DNA of 64,000 bases from Heyndrickxia sporothermodurans (GCA_018333075.1 BORH01000005.1:1-64000), one strand, 5' to 3'; shown: positions 48,413-59,181, counted from the first letter of the stretch. Notes: generated from the letters alone by a model not told the origin. Numbers and translations: made by a program.

Positions 48413-48782
48413 AGGACGCTTTATAAAATCATTTGATTTTGCTGTTCAAGGAATCCTCCATGCAGTTAAATATGAAAAGAATTTGCAATTTCACTTGTTA
48501 GCTGCTACCGTAGTTGTTTCTCTGAGTGTTTGGCTAAATTTAAGCCGAATTGAATGGATGTTTATTATCGTTTGTATATTTGGGATGTTTGTTTTAGAAT
48601 TACTAAATACAGCAATCGAAAGAATGGTTGATTTAGCTTCACCTAAGCACCATCCCTTAGCAAAACAAGCTAAAGATGTTGCAGCTGCAGCGGTTTTATG
48701 TTATTCCTTTATGACAATAATTATAGGAAGTATCATATTTCTTCCTAAGATCGCACATATGATGGCTAAATACATAAGCTAG
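48390..48782 (+). CDS. dgkA: Diacylglycerol kinase family protein (undecaprenol kinase)
   Basis: A 130-residue membrane enzyme with three helices. The active-site motif [14 protein letters not shown] and the [16 protein letters not shown] segment are typical. In Gram-positive bacteria this family phosphorylates undecaprenol rather than diacylglycerol, recycling the wall lipid carrier. The ATG at 48390 lies within the end of ybeY after AAAGGAT; an upstream ATG at 48351 is less likely. Confidence 0.93.
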   Translation: MNLDSKGKGRFIKSFDFAVQGILHAVKYEKNLQFHLLAATVVVSLSVWLNLSRIEWMFIIVCIFGMFVLELLNTAIERMVDLASPKHHPLAKQAKDVAAAAVLCYSFMTIIIGSIIFLPKIAHMMAKYIS

Positions 48783-48802
48783 AAACAAAATAATATTAAT
48801 TA

Positions 48803-48854
48803 GGGTTGTCCATTTTAGCAAATTAAAATAAGTTGCTTAAATGGCAGCCTTTTC
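48803..48854 (+). terminator. Terminator-like stem after dgkA
   Basis: A long imperfect stem pairs 48803-48820 (GGTTGTCCATTTTAGCAA) with the segment TTGCTTAAATGGCAGCC, followed by TTTTCTCG. Confidence 0.65.
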
Positions 48855-48895
48855 TCGTTGTTTGCACACAAGTTCTCTTTACGGTAAAATATTGT

Positions 48896-48987
48896 CAAAC
48901 CTTAAAGAAATAAGGCTATTTTCGCAAAGGTGAAAAATACTGTTGCCATTTTGTAAGTGTTCGAAAGTGAAAATATCGCTTGGTTTG
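48896..48987 (+). other. Structured segment of unknown function between dgkA and cdd
   Basis: CAAACC (48896-48901) can close onto GGTTTG (48982-48987). Inside are the stems TATTTTC/GAAAAATA (48917-48939) and AAGTG/CGCTT, plus a CCTTA/TAAGG hairpin (48900-48915) that competes for the closing CC. The layout resembles a multi-branched RNA. No ORF fills the 399 bp dgkA-cdd gap. It does not match any riboswitch class I know. Confidence 0.35.
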
Positions 48988-49137
48988 TAGGCATTTTTGT
49001 AAAAATAAATGAGTGCTTCACAGTAGTTTGTTTGTATACCATTTTCGAATCATAAGCTACAAAGTTTTAGATCCTTAAATAAAAAATAAATTTAAAAGGT
49101 TTAAAATTTTCTAAACAAAATAAAAATATTCCATAAC

Positions 49138-49166
49138 TTTGTGATGAATTTGTAGTAAAATATAAT
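49138..49166 (+). promoter_or_regulatory. Probable promoter of cdd
   Basis: TTTGTG (49138-49143), 17 bp and perfect TATAAT (49161-49166), only 15 bp before the cdd ATG, so the leader would be very short. Confidence 0.45.
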
Positions 49167-49169
49167 TGA

Positions 49170-50493
<1,324 letters not shown>

Positions 50494-50644
50494 ATTGTTA
50501 TATGTTTGCAATTTATGATTTATACACCCTTTTTGATTAGCAATATTTACGTCACATGTTCCAAGAGGTCCTGGTAAAGCTATTATTAAAGGCTTTACAA
50601 ATGATTTCATGATTTTTCACAACATGAAAGGCGGGGTTAATATT

Positions 50645-50788
50645 ATGATGGAGTTTACCTGGAAAGTCTTTGCGGAAACTGGAAGTATTGATACGTATTT
50701 GCTATTTAAAGAGTTAGAAAAAGATTTTCAGGATGAGTCATTGAATGCAGATCATGAATTATCTGAAATGGATTTTCCGATTTCGTGA
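50645..50788 (+). CDS. yqzL: YqzL family small protein
   Basis: A 47-residue acidic protein (FTWKVFAETGSIDTYLLFKE...SEMDFPIS) matching B. subtilis YqzL, which also lies between era and recO. Two adjacent ATGs occur at 50645 and 50648; AAAGGCGGGG lies upstream. The rest of the 355 bp era-recO gap is AT-rich with no other gene. Function unknown. Confidence 0.88.
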   Translation: MMEFTWKVFAETGSIDTYLLFKELEKDFQDESLNADHELSEMDFPIS

Positions 50789-50848
50789 AATTTATGTTTT
50801 GCTATCACCTGAATGAAGCATAAATTGCTTTGGAAGGTTGGAAATAAT

Positions 50849-51601
50849 ATGCTTCAAAAGTGTGAAGGCATTGTTATTCGTACATCAGATTATGGTGAAT
50901 CAAATAAAATAGTTACGTTATATACACGCGAGTTTGGAAAACTCGGAGTAATGGCAAGAGGGGCGAAAAAAACGAACAGTCGCCTTTCTGCTGTTTCTCA
51001 AATTTTTACATATGGATATTTTTTAGTTCAAACCGGTACAGGTCTTGGAACATTGCAGCAAGGTGAAATGATCTCCTCAATGAGATTAATAAGAGAAGAT
51101 ATTTTTAAGACTGGGTACGCATCCTATATCGTTGAATTATTAGATAAGGGCACGGATGAGAAAATTAGAAATCCTTTTCTTTTCGAACTTTTAAACCAAA
51201 CACTAAATTATATTAATGATGATAATGACATAGACATCATTACAAATATTTTTGAAATGAAAATGTTAAACGTTATAGGACTATATCCTGTATTGAATGA
51301 ATGCGCAATTTGTGGAAGTAAGGATGGAAGATTTGCCTTTTCAATGCGGGAAAATGGTCTTATTTGTCATAGATGCTATGAGAAGGATAAATATCATCTC
51401 CCAACCTCACAGGCTGCCATAAAATTATTAAGATTGTTTTATTATTTCGATCTATCAAGATTGGGAACGATATCTGTAAAAGACGATACGAAGAAAGAGT
51501 TGCGAAAAATCATTTCAATGTATTATGATGAATATTCGGGTCTACACTTAAAGTCTAAAAAATTTTTAGATCAAATAGATAAATTCCGTAAAATGTTGTA
51601 A
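50849..51601 (+). CDS. recO: DNA repair protein RecO
   Basis: Mediator that loads RecA onto SSB-coated DNA and anneals strands. The 250-residue protein has an N-terminal OB fold ([20 protein letters not shown]), a helical domain and a zinc site with CAICG and CHRCYE. The ATG at 50849 after GGAAGG agrees with the family start. In B. subtilis glyQS follows recO; here ccpN follows after a terminator. Confidence 0.94.
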   Translation: MLQKCEGIVIRTSDYGESNKIVTLYTREFGKLGVMARGAKKTNSRLSAVSQIFTYGYFLVQTGTGLGTLQQGEMISSMRLIREDIFKTGYASYIVELLDKGTDEKIRNPFLFELLNQTLNYINDDNDIDIITNIFEMKMLNVIGLYPVLNECAICGSKDGRFAFSMRENGLICHRCYEKDKYHLPTSQAAIKLLRLFYYFDLSRLGTISVKDDTKKELRKIISMYYDEYSGLHLKSKKFLDQIDKFRKML

Positions 51602-51606
51602 TAATG

Positions 51607-51646
51607 AAACTCTCTTTTACTTATTATGTAAAGCTGAGAGTTTTCT
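51607..51646 (+). terminator. Terminator after recO
   Basis: AAACTCTC pairs with GAGAGTTT across a loop of about 21 nt, then TTCTTT. Confidence 0.7.
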
Positions 51647-51780
51647 TTACGTTATACTGTTTTTTCTTCAAGTAATCCTTTATTTTATGAATTTTTTAAT
51701 AGGAAAATCTTTTCAAGAAGAATAAATAGTATATAATAATTAAGTATAAGTATAACCTTTTTCGTGATTTTCATTGTAAG

Positions 51781-52425
51781 GTGGTGTTAAAAATAGAACT
51801 GAATAAACGGCAAGAAAAAATATTACAAATTGTAAAAGATAATGGACCAATAACTGGTGAGCATATTGCTGAAAAGCTTAGTCTCACTAGAGCAACTTTA
51901 CGTCCGGATTTAGCCATTTTGACAATGGCAGGCTACCTTGATGCTAGACCGAGAGTTGGTTACTTTTATACTGGTAAATCTAGTGCGCAGCTGCTTACGG
52001 AAAATCTCAAGAATATTATTGTAAAAGATTATCAATCGATTCCAGTTGTAGTGAATGAGAGTATTTCAGTATATGATGCAATTGTAACTGTGTTTTTGGA
52101 GGATGTTGGCACATTATTTGTGGTTGACGAAAATTCATTATTAGTAGGCGTTCTTTCTAGAAAAGATTTATTAAGAGCTAGCATTGGTAAGCAAGAACTA
52201 GCATCTTTACCAGTGAATATTATAATGACAAGAATGCCGAATATTACTATGTGTCAAAAGGATGATTTATTAATTGATGTCGCAAAAAAGTTAATCGAAA
52301 AGCAAATCGATTCAGTACCAGTTGTCAAAGAAGTTGAAAATAACGGATTTGAAGTGATTGGTAGAATTACAAAAACGAATATAACAAAGGCTTTTGTTGC
52401 ACTTGCAGACGAAGATCTATTTTAA
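51781..52425 (+). CDS. ccpN: Transcriptional repressor CcpN
   Basis: Repressor of gluconeogenic genes (gapB, pckA) in B. subtilis. The 214-residue protein has a DeoR-like winged helix (LNKRQEKILQIVKDNGPITG, RATLRPDLAIL) and two CBS domains (about residues 80-210) that sense ATP/ADP. The start is unsure: GTG at 51781 or 51784 lies within the best ribosome binding site (AAGGTGGTG). ppsR follows 52 bp downstream, as in B. subtilis. Confidence 0.93.
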   Translation: MVLKIELNKRQEKILQIVKDNGPITGEHIAEKLSLTRATLRPDLAILTMAGYLDARPRVGYFYTGKSSAQLLTENLKNIIVKDYQSIPVVVNESISVYDAIVTVFLEDVGTLFVVDENSLLVGVLSRKDLLRASIGKQELASLPVNIIMTRMPNITMCQKDDLLIDVAKKLIEKQIDSVPVVKEVENNGFEVIGRITKTNITKAFVALADEDLF

Positions 52426-52477
52426 TACAAACATATAAAAATGAATATTTAGTATAGAAAAGGATGGTGATCTTATT

Positions 52478-53278
52478 ATGCCAAGACCAATTATATATGT
52501 TGTTTCTGACTCAGTAGGCGAAACTGCAGAGTTGGTAACAAAGGCGGCGATTAGTCAATTTAATGGAAAAGATGCTGAAATTAAACGTTTTCCATATGTT
52601 GAAGATTACCAGCATATTGATGAAGTTATATCTTTAGCAAAGTTAAATCATGGAGTCATTGTTCATACATTGGTAAAACCGGGGATGAGAGAATATATAA
52701 AAAAGCAAGCAGTAGAACAAAGTGTTAAAGCAGTTGATATTATTGGCCCATTAATCAACCAATTTCAAGAATTATATGAGAAGGAACCATTATGCGAACC
52801 TGGTTTGGTTAGAAAACTAGACGATGATTATTTTAAAAAAGTTGAGGCGATTGAGTTTGCGGTTAAATATGATGATGGTCGTGATCCAAAAGGGATTCTA
52901 CGGGCTGATATCGTATTAGTTGGAGTTTCAAGAACATCTAAAACTCCATTGTCTCAGTATTTAGCTCATAAGCGATATAAAGTAGCGAATGTACCTCTTG
53001 TACCGGAAGTAGACCCACCTGAAGAATTATTTCAAGTTTCACCAGATAAATGCTTTGGATTAAAAATTAGCCCGGAAAAATTAAATTTTATACGAAAAGA
53101 ACGACTTAAAGCTCTTGGGTTAAATGATGAGGCAAGCTATGCAAATATTAATCGTATTAAAAATGAAATAGAATATTTTGATTCAGTCGCTTCAAAAATT
53201 GGATGTAAAGTAATTGACGTGACCAATAAAGCTGTAGAAGAAACAGCAAATTTTATTATAAATTTGAAGCGCATGTAA
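52478..53278 (+). CDS. ppsR: Pyruvate, phosphate dikinase regulatory protein / PEP synthetase regulator family
   Basis: A 266-residue DUF299 protein (YqfL). Start [16 protein letters not shown] and the P-loop-like [15 protein letters not shown] are diagnostic. Family members switch PPDK or PEP synthetase by ADP-dependent phosphorylation of a threonine and its reversal. In B. subtilis YqfL affects CcpN activity, so the ccpN-ppsR pair is a functional unit. Confidence 0.93.
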   Translation: MPRPIIYVVSDSVGETAELVTKAAISQFNGKDAEIKRFPYVEDYQHIDEVISLAKLNHGVIVHTLVKPGMREYIKKQAVEQSVKAVDIIGPLINQFQELYEKEPLCEPGLVRKLDDDYFKKVEAIEFAVKYDDGRDPKGILRADIVLVGVSRTSKTPLSQYLAHKRYKVANVPLVPEVDPPEELFQVSPDKCFGLKISPEKLNFIRKERLKALGLNDEASYANINRIKNEIEYFDSVASKIGCKVIDVTNKAVEETANFIINLKRM

Positions 53279-53281
53279 TTA

Positions 53282-53319
53282 TTTACACATAATCAATGGA
53301 TTATGTGTAAATTTTTTTC
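53282..53319 (+). terminator. Terminator after ppsR
   Basis: A 13 bp perfect stem (TTTACACATAATC with GATTATGTGTAAA, 4 nt loop) followed by seven Ts. Confidence 0.95.
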
Positions 53320-53393
53320 AAAGTAAAAAAGTGGGAGAAGGTTTGTCATTTTACTAAAAATAAATATAAAAAATATTTTTAACTAAAAATATA

Positions 53394-53524
53394 TGGTCAA
53401 TTTAAGGAAAATATACTATAATAAAAAATTGTGATAAAAATGTATTTAAAATAGGTTTAGAGTCATGAATTAAGGAATAAACTAACTATTGGGATATGTC
53501 AAGAGTCTAAACCTAGAAAAATTC
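53394..53524 (+). promoter_or_regulatory. Promoter and long leader of the yaiI-dnaG-sigA operon
   Basis: TGGTCA (53394-53399), 17 bp and TATAAT (53417-53422) form a promoter. About 30 bp on, AGGTTTAGA (53453-53461) is perfectly complementary to TCTAAACCT (53516-53524), closing a loop of 54 nt. The leader to the first gene is about 165-200 nt. The rest of this 350 bp gap is AT-rich with no ORF I trust. Confidence 0.5.
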
Positions 53525-53627
53525 GACAAACACAAAAAATACTATCAGAGTTTGGAAAAGAAAGAAGGATTCTGTGGAGTGATGTAGAATAATTACTAAT
53601 ACAGATAGAAAAGATATCGTTATTTTT

Positions 53628-54059
53628 GTGGATGCTGATGCCTGTCCGGTAAAATCGGAAATTGTTTCAGCTGCCAGAAAGTATGATTTACCCTACTATT
53701 TTGTAGCATCATATGCTCATAAAACAAATAATGATGATGATTCATGGATATATGTAGATCCAGATAAAGAATCCGCAGATTTATTTATCATGAATCACGT
53801 AAAGAAGAGAGATATAGTGATTACTCAGGATATAGGGTTAGCAAGTCTTGTTCTTTCAAAAAATGTTTTTGCTATATCGCCAAGAGGAAAAGAATATAAT
53901 GAAGGATCTATTGATACTGCACTTGATTTTCGTTTTTTGGCCGCAAAAGCTCGACGACGAGGGAAATATGAAAAGGGCCCAAAAGCGTTTACAAATCAAG
54001 ATAGACAATCATTTACTCATAAACTCGAGGAGATTTTGTCGAATATTGTAAAAAAGTAA
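53628..54059 (+). CDS. YaiI/YqxD family (DUF188) protein
   Basis: A PIN-like protein of at least 143 residues, with DADACPVKSEI at the start, DPDKESADLFI, and KARRRGKYEKGPKAF near the end. YqxD lies before dnaG in B. subtilis too. The start is unusual: GTG at 53628 has no ribosome binding site and would drop the first beta strand. The same frame stays open upstream to TGA at 53580-53582 and encodes DIVIFVDADA, but holds no ATG, GTG or TTG. A GGAGTGATG site at 53576-53584 points to ATA (53589) or ATT (53592) as initiator. Function unknown. Confidence 0.85.
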   Translation: MDADACPVKSEIVSAARKYDLPYYFVASYAHKTNNDDDSWIYVDPDKESADLFIMNHVKKRDIVITQDIGLASLVLSKNVFAISPRGKEYNEGSIDTALDFRFLAAKARRRGKYEKGPKAFTNQDRQSFTHKLEEILSNIVKK

Positions 54060-54091
54060 AGAAGAATAAATCTTCAATTGGGGATGTTTTC

Positions 54092-55906
54092 ATGGTTGGA
54101 ATTATTCCTGAGGATAAAATTAATGAAATTCGTCAATCAATAGATATAGTAGATATTATCGGGGAATATGTACATCTTAAGAAGCAAGGTAGAAATTATT
54201 TTGGCTTATGTCCCTTCCATGGTGAAAATACACCATCCTTTTCTGTTTCAGCTGATAAGCAAATATATCATTGCTTTGGCTGTGGAGCTGGAGGAAATGC
54301 AATTTCATTTTTAATGGATATTGATGGATTGAGTTTTCAAGAAGCTATCATAAAGCTTGCTGAAAAAACAAATGTTTCTTTGGATATCGAAAAAGAAGCA
54401 GAAGTTCATACGCATGAGCCAAAGGCAAACATTGAAAAAAAACAAATGAAAGCTGCTCATGAGTTCCTTAGTAAATTTTACCATCATTTATTGGTAAATA
54501 CAAAGGAAGGCCAAAAAGCTTTGGAATATCTACTTGATCGAGGATTTTCGAAAGCTAGCATTGAGAAATTTCAAATTGGGTATGCATTACCTAGCTGGGA
54601 TTTTACCGTGAAATTATTACAAAAACGCGGATATGAATTAACGTTAATGGAAAAAGCTGGATTGATTATAAAAAAAGAAAATGATAATGCATATTTTGAT
54701 CGTTTTCGAAGTAGAATTATGTTTCCAATCCAGAATTCCAAGGGAGAGACCATTGCTTTTTCTGGAAGAGCAATAGATCAAGATGATCAACCAAAGTATT
54801 TAAATAGTCCTGAGACTGAATTATTTAATAAAAGAAGTATCCTATATAATTTTAATCGAGCCAAAGGCTTTATAAAAAAACAGCAGCAAGCCATTTTGTT
54901 TGAAGGATTTGCAGACGTTATCTCGGCTGATAATGCTGAGATAAACAATGGTATTGCTACAATGGGTACTTCTCTAACAGAGCAACATGTACAATTAATT
55001 AGGCGAATGACTGATTCTGTCATCATATGCTATGACTCTGACTTTGCGGGGATTGAGGCTGCTTTTAGGGCAGGAAATATGCTGACTGAACAACATTGTC
55101 ACATTCGTATAGCTAGAATGCCTAAAAATTTGGACCCTGATGACTACATCAAAAAGTATGGAACAGAAAAATTCCGTCAAGATGTAATAGGTAACAGTCT
55201 AACATTTATGGCATTCAAAATGGAATATTACCGTCTAGGGAAAAAGCTTCAAAATGAAGGAGAAAAGCTACAATATATAGAAAAGGTAATAGAGGAAATC
55301 TCAAGGCTTGAGAAAGCTGTAGAAAGAGATCATTATCTTAGACAACTTGCTGATGAATTTTCCATTTCATTAGAAGCATTAAAACAACAACAAAAACAAG
55401 CCTATTATACATCCAAAAGAAAAAATAAACATCAAACAGAGCAAAAGCCAAAACAGCTATATATTCAACCGGATGGTCGATTATTTCCAGCTAATCAAAC
55501 TGCAGAAAGGCGATTACTTGCTCATATGCTGCAAAATGCTGAATTAGCTTTTAAAATAAAAGATTTATTAAATGGAATTATTCTTTATTATGATGAACAT
55601 CAAGCAATACTAACATATCTTCTTGGATATTACGAAGAAGGAAATGAACCAAATACAAGTAAATTTTTATTACATTTACCGGATGATAAATTGCGGAGAA
55701 TTGTAACAGAACTTGAAATGATGCCTATAAACAATGAGGTATCAGATAAAGAAATTGAGGATTATGTTAATCAGGTGTTGAAACATCAAAAGATGTTAAA
55801 AATAAAGGAAAAAGAGAACTTGCAAAAAAAAGCAGAACAACAGAATGACTTAAAAAAAGCAATGAGTCTTGCAATGGAAATCATACAACTTCGAAAGTCC
55901 TTATAA
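54092..55906 (+). CDS. dnaG: DNA primase
   Basis: Makes RNA primers at the replication fork. The 604-residue protein has the N-terminal zinc finger (CPFHGENTPSF, HCFGCG), the RNA polymerase core with YLNSPETELF, a TOPRIM domain with LFEGFADV and the DSDFAG acidic pair, and a C-terminal helicase-binding region rich in Lys and Gln. The binding site GGGGATG is modest. It is in one operon with sigA, as in most bacteria. Confidence 0.96.
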   Translation: MVGIIPEDKINEIRQSIDIVDIIGEYVHLKKQGRNYFGLCPFHGENTPSFSVSADKQIYHCFGCGAGGNAISFLMDIDGLSFQEAIIKLAEKTNVSLDIEKEAEVHTHEPKANIEKKQMKAAHEFLSKFYHHLLVNTKEGQKALEYLLDRGFSKASIEKFQIGYALPSWDFTVKLLQKRGYELTLMEKAGLIIKKENDNAYFDRFRSRIMFPIQNSKGETIAFSGRAIDQDDQPKYLNSPETELFNKRSILYNFNRAKGFIKKQQQAILFEGFADVISADNAEINNGIATMGTSLTEQHVQLIRRMTDSVIICYDSDFAGIEAAFRAGNMLTEQHCHIRIARMPKNLDPDDYIKKYGTEKFRQDVIGNSLTFMAFKMEYYRLGKKLQNEGEKLQYIEKVIEEISRLEKAVERDHYLRQLADEFSISLEALKQQQKQAYYTSKRKNKHQTEQKPKQLYIQPDGRLFPANQTAERRLLAHMLQNAELAFKIKDLLNGIILYYDEHQAILTYLLGYYEEGNEPNTSKFLLHLPDDKLRRIVTELEMMPINNEVSDKEIEDYVNQVLKHQKMLKIKEKENLQKKAEQQNDLKKAMSLAMEIIQLRKSL

Positions 55907-55945
55907 ATTCTGCATTGCATGAAATACTTGGAAGGAGGGGGACAA

Positions 55946-57076
55946 ATGGCTGAAAAATCAGCTCGTTCCAAAGAAATTGAATCCGAATTAACTCTTGATC
56001 AAGCAAAAGAACAATTGGTTGAACATGGTAAAAAAAGAGGTATTTTAACATATGAAATCATCTCAAGTAAATTAGGACATTTTGAATTAGATTCAGAACA
56101 AATGGATGAATTTTATGAATATCTAGGTGATCAAGGTATTGAAATCACTGAGGAAAATGATGATGAAGATGATGCTCCTAATTTACATGATCTTGAGAAA
56201 GATGATGAAGAGTTTGATCTAAATGATTTAAGTGTTCCTCCTGGTGTGAAAATTAATGATCCTGTACGTATGTATTTAAAAGAAATAGGACGTGTTGATC
56301 TTCTCTCTGCTGAAGAAGAGATATTATTAGCGAAGCGTATTGAACAAGGCGATGAAGAAGCTAAGAGACGCCTAGCAGAAGCTAATTTACGCTTAGTTGT
56401 TAGTATTGCTAAACGATATGTAGGTCGTGGCATGCTTTTCTTAGATTTAATCCAAGAAGGAAATATGGGACTTATTAAGGCTGTTGAAAAGTTTGATTAT
56501 GATAAAGGTTTCAAATTTAGTACGTATGCGACTTGGTGGATTCGACAAGCCATCACTCGGGCGATTGCTGATCAGGCTCGTACCATTCGTATCCCTGTTC
56601 ATATGGTTGAAACAATAAACAAATTAATACGTGTTCAACGCCAGTTGTTACAAGATTTAGGTAGAGAACCTTCTCCAGAAGAAATTGCTGAAGAAATGGA
56701 TCTAACTCCAGAAAAAGTACGTGAAATATTAAAAATCGCTCAAGAGCCAGTTTCATTAGAAACACCTATTGGTGAAGAAGATGATTCACATTTAGGTGAT
56801 TTTATTGAAGACCAAGACGCTACTTCTCCTTCTGAGCATGCTGCCTATGAGTTATTAAAAGAACAACTAGAAGATGTATTAGATACATTAACTGATCGTG
56901 AGGAAAATGTACTACGTCTTAGATTTGGTCTTGATGATGGACGAACAAGAACTTTAGAAGAAGTAGGTAAAGTATTTGGTGTAACTCGTGAGAGAATTCG
57001 TCAAATTGAAGCAAAAGCTCTTCGAAAGCTACGTCATCCTAGCAGAAGCAAGCGTTTAAAAGATTTCTTGGAATAA
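55946..57076 (+). CDS. sigA: RNA polymerase sigma factor SigA (vegetative, RpoD)
   Basis: Primary sigma factor. The 376-residue protein has region 1.1, an acidic stretch ([11 protein letters not shown]), region 1.2 ([16 protein letters not shown]), region 2 ([15 protein letters not shown] and [14 protein letters not shown]), region 3 and region 4 with [20 protein letters not shown]. The ATG at 55946 after GGAAGGAGGGGG fits the B. subtilis length of 371. Confidence 0.98.
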   Translation: MAEKSARSKEIESELTLDQAKEQLVEHGKKRGILTYEIISSKLGHFELDSEQMDEFYEYLGDQGIEITEENDDEDDAPNLHDLEKDDEEFDLNDLSVPPGVKINDPVRMYLKEIGRVDLLSAEEEILLAKRIEQGDEEAKRRLAEANLRLVVSIAKRYVGRGMLFLDLIQEGNMGLIKAVEKFDYDKGFKFSTYATWWIRQAITRAIADQARTIRIPVHMVETINKLIRVQRQLLQDLGREPSPEEIAEEMDLTPEKVREILKIAQEPVSLETPIGEEDDSHLGDFIEDQDATSPSEHAAYELLKEQLEDVLDTLTDREENVLRLRFGLDDGRTRTLEEVGKVFGVTRERIRQIEAKALRKLRHPSRSKRLKDFLE

Positions 57077-57089
57077 TATATGTTTGAAT

Positions 57090-57128
57090 AGTTTACTTTC
57101 TAAGGAAGGTAAACTATTTTTTTTATTT
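57090..57128 (+). terminator. Terminator after sigA
   Basis: AGTTTACTTTC pairs with GAAGGTAAACT (one G-U, 4 nt loop), followed by a long T-run. Confidence 0.9.
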
Positions 57129-57325
57129 TGTTTACAATTCAAAATATGGTCAATAGAAACTGGGATATTTTTCATAATGTTAATTTTCCACATTATCGTT
57201 TCTTTATGACAAAAAAAATTGATTTTTTTCATTTGAAAAATAGCTATAAAAACAATAAAAAATTTGCCGAAAAAAAGGAGTTTTTAACATACTTCTAGAA
57301 CTAGTACTTAGGATGTGTTGCAAAA

Positions 57326-57865
57326 ATGAATTCTTCACGTAAAGAAGTTATTATAAAAGAAATATTATATTGGAAAGATCATAAGATGCTTCCAGAACAT
57401 TATTGTGATTATTTATTGGCATTGTATAGCGAAGGAGAACTTGAAAATTCAAATAAGGCCTTTGAAAAAAGCAAAAATGGTAGAAACAAGTTGATAACCT
57501 ATCTTTTCTTAATATCTTTGCTAATTATCGTATCATTATTTGTCATTTATTTTACTGAATTCGCTTTTATTTTGCAAACGATGATTTTGACAAGTTTTGT
57601 CGTTTTCTTAGTTTTTTTAGGATTTTATTATATTAGAAAAGAATTGTGGTATTCGCTTTTTTTTATCGGAGCTGCGCTACTATTTCTACTTTTATCTGTA
57701 CATATAGTCAATCATATATTTCACAATAACTTACTAGCCCTTTATATTACACTATTTCTAAATTGTATTTCCTGGTTAATAATCGGTTGGAAAACAAAAT
57801 TACTTTATTTTCTTATTTCTGGAATCATTGGGTCGGTATTACTAATCATTTATATCGTAATATAA
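57326..57865 (+). CDS. Unidentified membrane protein
   Basis: A 179-residue protein: a soluble N-terminal part of about 50 residues (with EILYWKDHKMLPEHYCDYLLALY) followed by five or six closely spaced membrane helices (from about residue 55 to the end). No strong ribosome binding site precedes the ATG (AGGATGTG only). I recognise no family. It stands between sigA and an acyl-CoA dehydrogenase gene, about 100 bp from the latter. Confidence 0.75.
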   Translation: MNSSRKEVIIKEILYWKDHKMLPEHYCDYLLALYSEGELENSNKAFEKSKNGRNKLITYLFLISLLIIVSLFVIYFTEFAFILQTMILTSFVVFLVFLGFYYIRKELWYSLFFIGAALLFLLLSVHIVNHIFHNNLLALYITLFLNCISWLIIGWKTKLLYFLISGIIGSVLLIIYIVI

Positions 57866-57963
57866 TTGATGGATTTTTGGAAAACTTTAAAAAGTTGAGA
57901 AAATTCATCAACTTGCTTTATAATGGAAATGTAAGCGGATTCAATTTTGGAAGGGGATATGAA

Positions 57964-59109
57964 ATGAATTTTAATCTTACTGCAGAACAAGCAATGATAC
58001 AGCGGACAATAAGGGAGTTTGCTGCAGAGGAAGTAGAAAAAGGGGCACTGGAGAGAGATACTAAAAAAAAATTTCCAGAAGATGTAATTAAAAAACTAGC
58101 AAATTTAGGGATGATGGGACTGCCTTTTCCAGAAGAATATGGAGGAGCAGGTGCAGATACAATTAGTTTTGCGATCGTAGTTGAGGAATTGAGTAAAGCA
58201 TGTGGATCTACAGGAATAACATATTCTGCTCACATATCATTAGGTGGGGCACCTATAAATATGTTTGGTACAAAAGAGCAAAAGGAAAAATATTTAGTTC
58301 CTATTTGTACTGGTGATTCGTTAGGTGCATTTGGTTTAACTGAGCCAAGTGCAGGTTCAGATGCAGGGGGTACACAAACAACTGCGGTTGAAGATGAAAA
58401 TGACTTTGTGATTAATGGCAACAAATGTTTTATTACAAATGCTAGTTATGCTAAGTATCTTGCATTAACAGCAATTACTGGTACGGAAAATAATAAAAAA
58501 GAAATAAGTGCAATTATTGTCCCAACAGATTCTAAAGGATTTTCCACTATAAATAATTATGAAAAGATGGGACTTCACGCTTCAAATACTACAGAACTCG
58601 TTTTAGAGGATGTTAAAGTACCAAAAGAAAATTTATTAGGCCAAAGGGGTCAGGGGTTTAAACAATTTTTAGCTACATTAGATGGTGGGAGAATTGGTAT
58701 TGGTGCAATGGCAGTTGGTATTGCACAAGCTGCTTATGAAAAATCATTGCAATATGCGAAGGAACGTAAGCAATTTGGTCGATCGCTATCCCAGTTTCAG
58801 ATAACACAGTTCAAATTAGCAGATATGGCATTAAAAATTGAATTAGCTAGAAATATGGTTTATAAAGCTGCATGGTTAAAGGATCAAGGTAAGTCGTTCT
58901 CAAAAGAAGCTGCAATGTGTAAGTTGTATGCCTCAGAAATTTGTATGGAAATAACGAATCAAGCAGTGCAAATTCATGGAGGAAATGGATATATGAAGGA
59001 TTACCATGTAGAAAGATTTATGAGAGATGCAAAGTTACTAGAAATTGGTGAGGGAACATCAGAAGTCCAAAGAATGGTAATATCAAGAGAGATAGGGTGT
59101 TTAATGTAA
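57964..59109 (+). CDS. Acyl-CoA dehydrogenase (short-chain/butyryl type)
   Basis: A 381-residue flavoenzyme that introduces the alpha-beta double bond in acyl-CoA with electron transfer flavoprotein as acceptor. FAD-binding FGLTEPSAGSDAGG, core LDGGRIGIGAMAVGIAQAA, and the catalytic Glu in LEIGEGTSEVQRM, as in short- and medium-chain members. The ATG at 57964 after GAAGGGGA is chosen over a far-upstream frame start inside the previous gene. No other beta-oxidation gene is nearby, so the substrate is open. Confidence 0.9.
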   Translation: MNFNLTAEQAMIQRTIREFAAEEVEKGALERDTKKKFPEDVIKKLANLGMMGLPFPEEYGGAGADTISFAIVVEELSKACGSTGITYSAHISLGGAPINMFGTKEQKEKYLVPICTGDSLGAFGLTEPSAGSDAGGTQTTAVEDENDFVINGNKCFITNASYAKYLALTAITGTENNKKEISAIIVPTDSKGFSTINNYEKMGLHASNTTELVLEDVKVPKENLLGQRGQGFKQFLATLDGGRIGIGAMAVGIAQAAYEKSLQYAKERKQFGRSLSQFQITQFKLADMALKIELARNMVYKAAWLKDQGKSFSKEAAMCKLYASEICMEITNQAVQIHGGNGYMKDYHVERFMRDAKLLEIGEGTSEVQRMVISREIGCLM

Positions 59110-59181
59110 AAAAATCTTGATTGATTGTAACTTCAAAACATGAAAAATAATATTTTGAACAAACTATATTAAGAAATAGTC

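Noticed and set aside
48896-48987. c-di-GMP or other known riboswitch in the dgkA-cdd gap
   Set aside because: CAAACC and GCAAAG strings recall the c-di-GMP-I class, but the conserved GGGACGCAAAGC core and tetraloop receptor are not present, and the segment is upstream of the cdd promoter.
56131-56433. 100-residue minus-strand open frame inside sigA
   Set aside because: It is serine/arginine-rich antisense of the acidic and region 1-2 coding sequence; no independent support.
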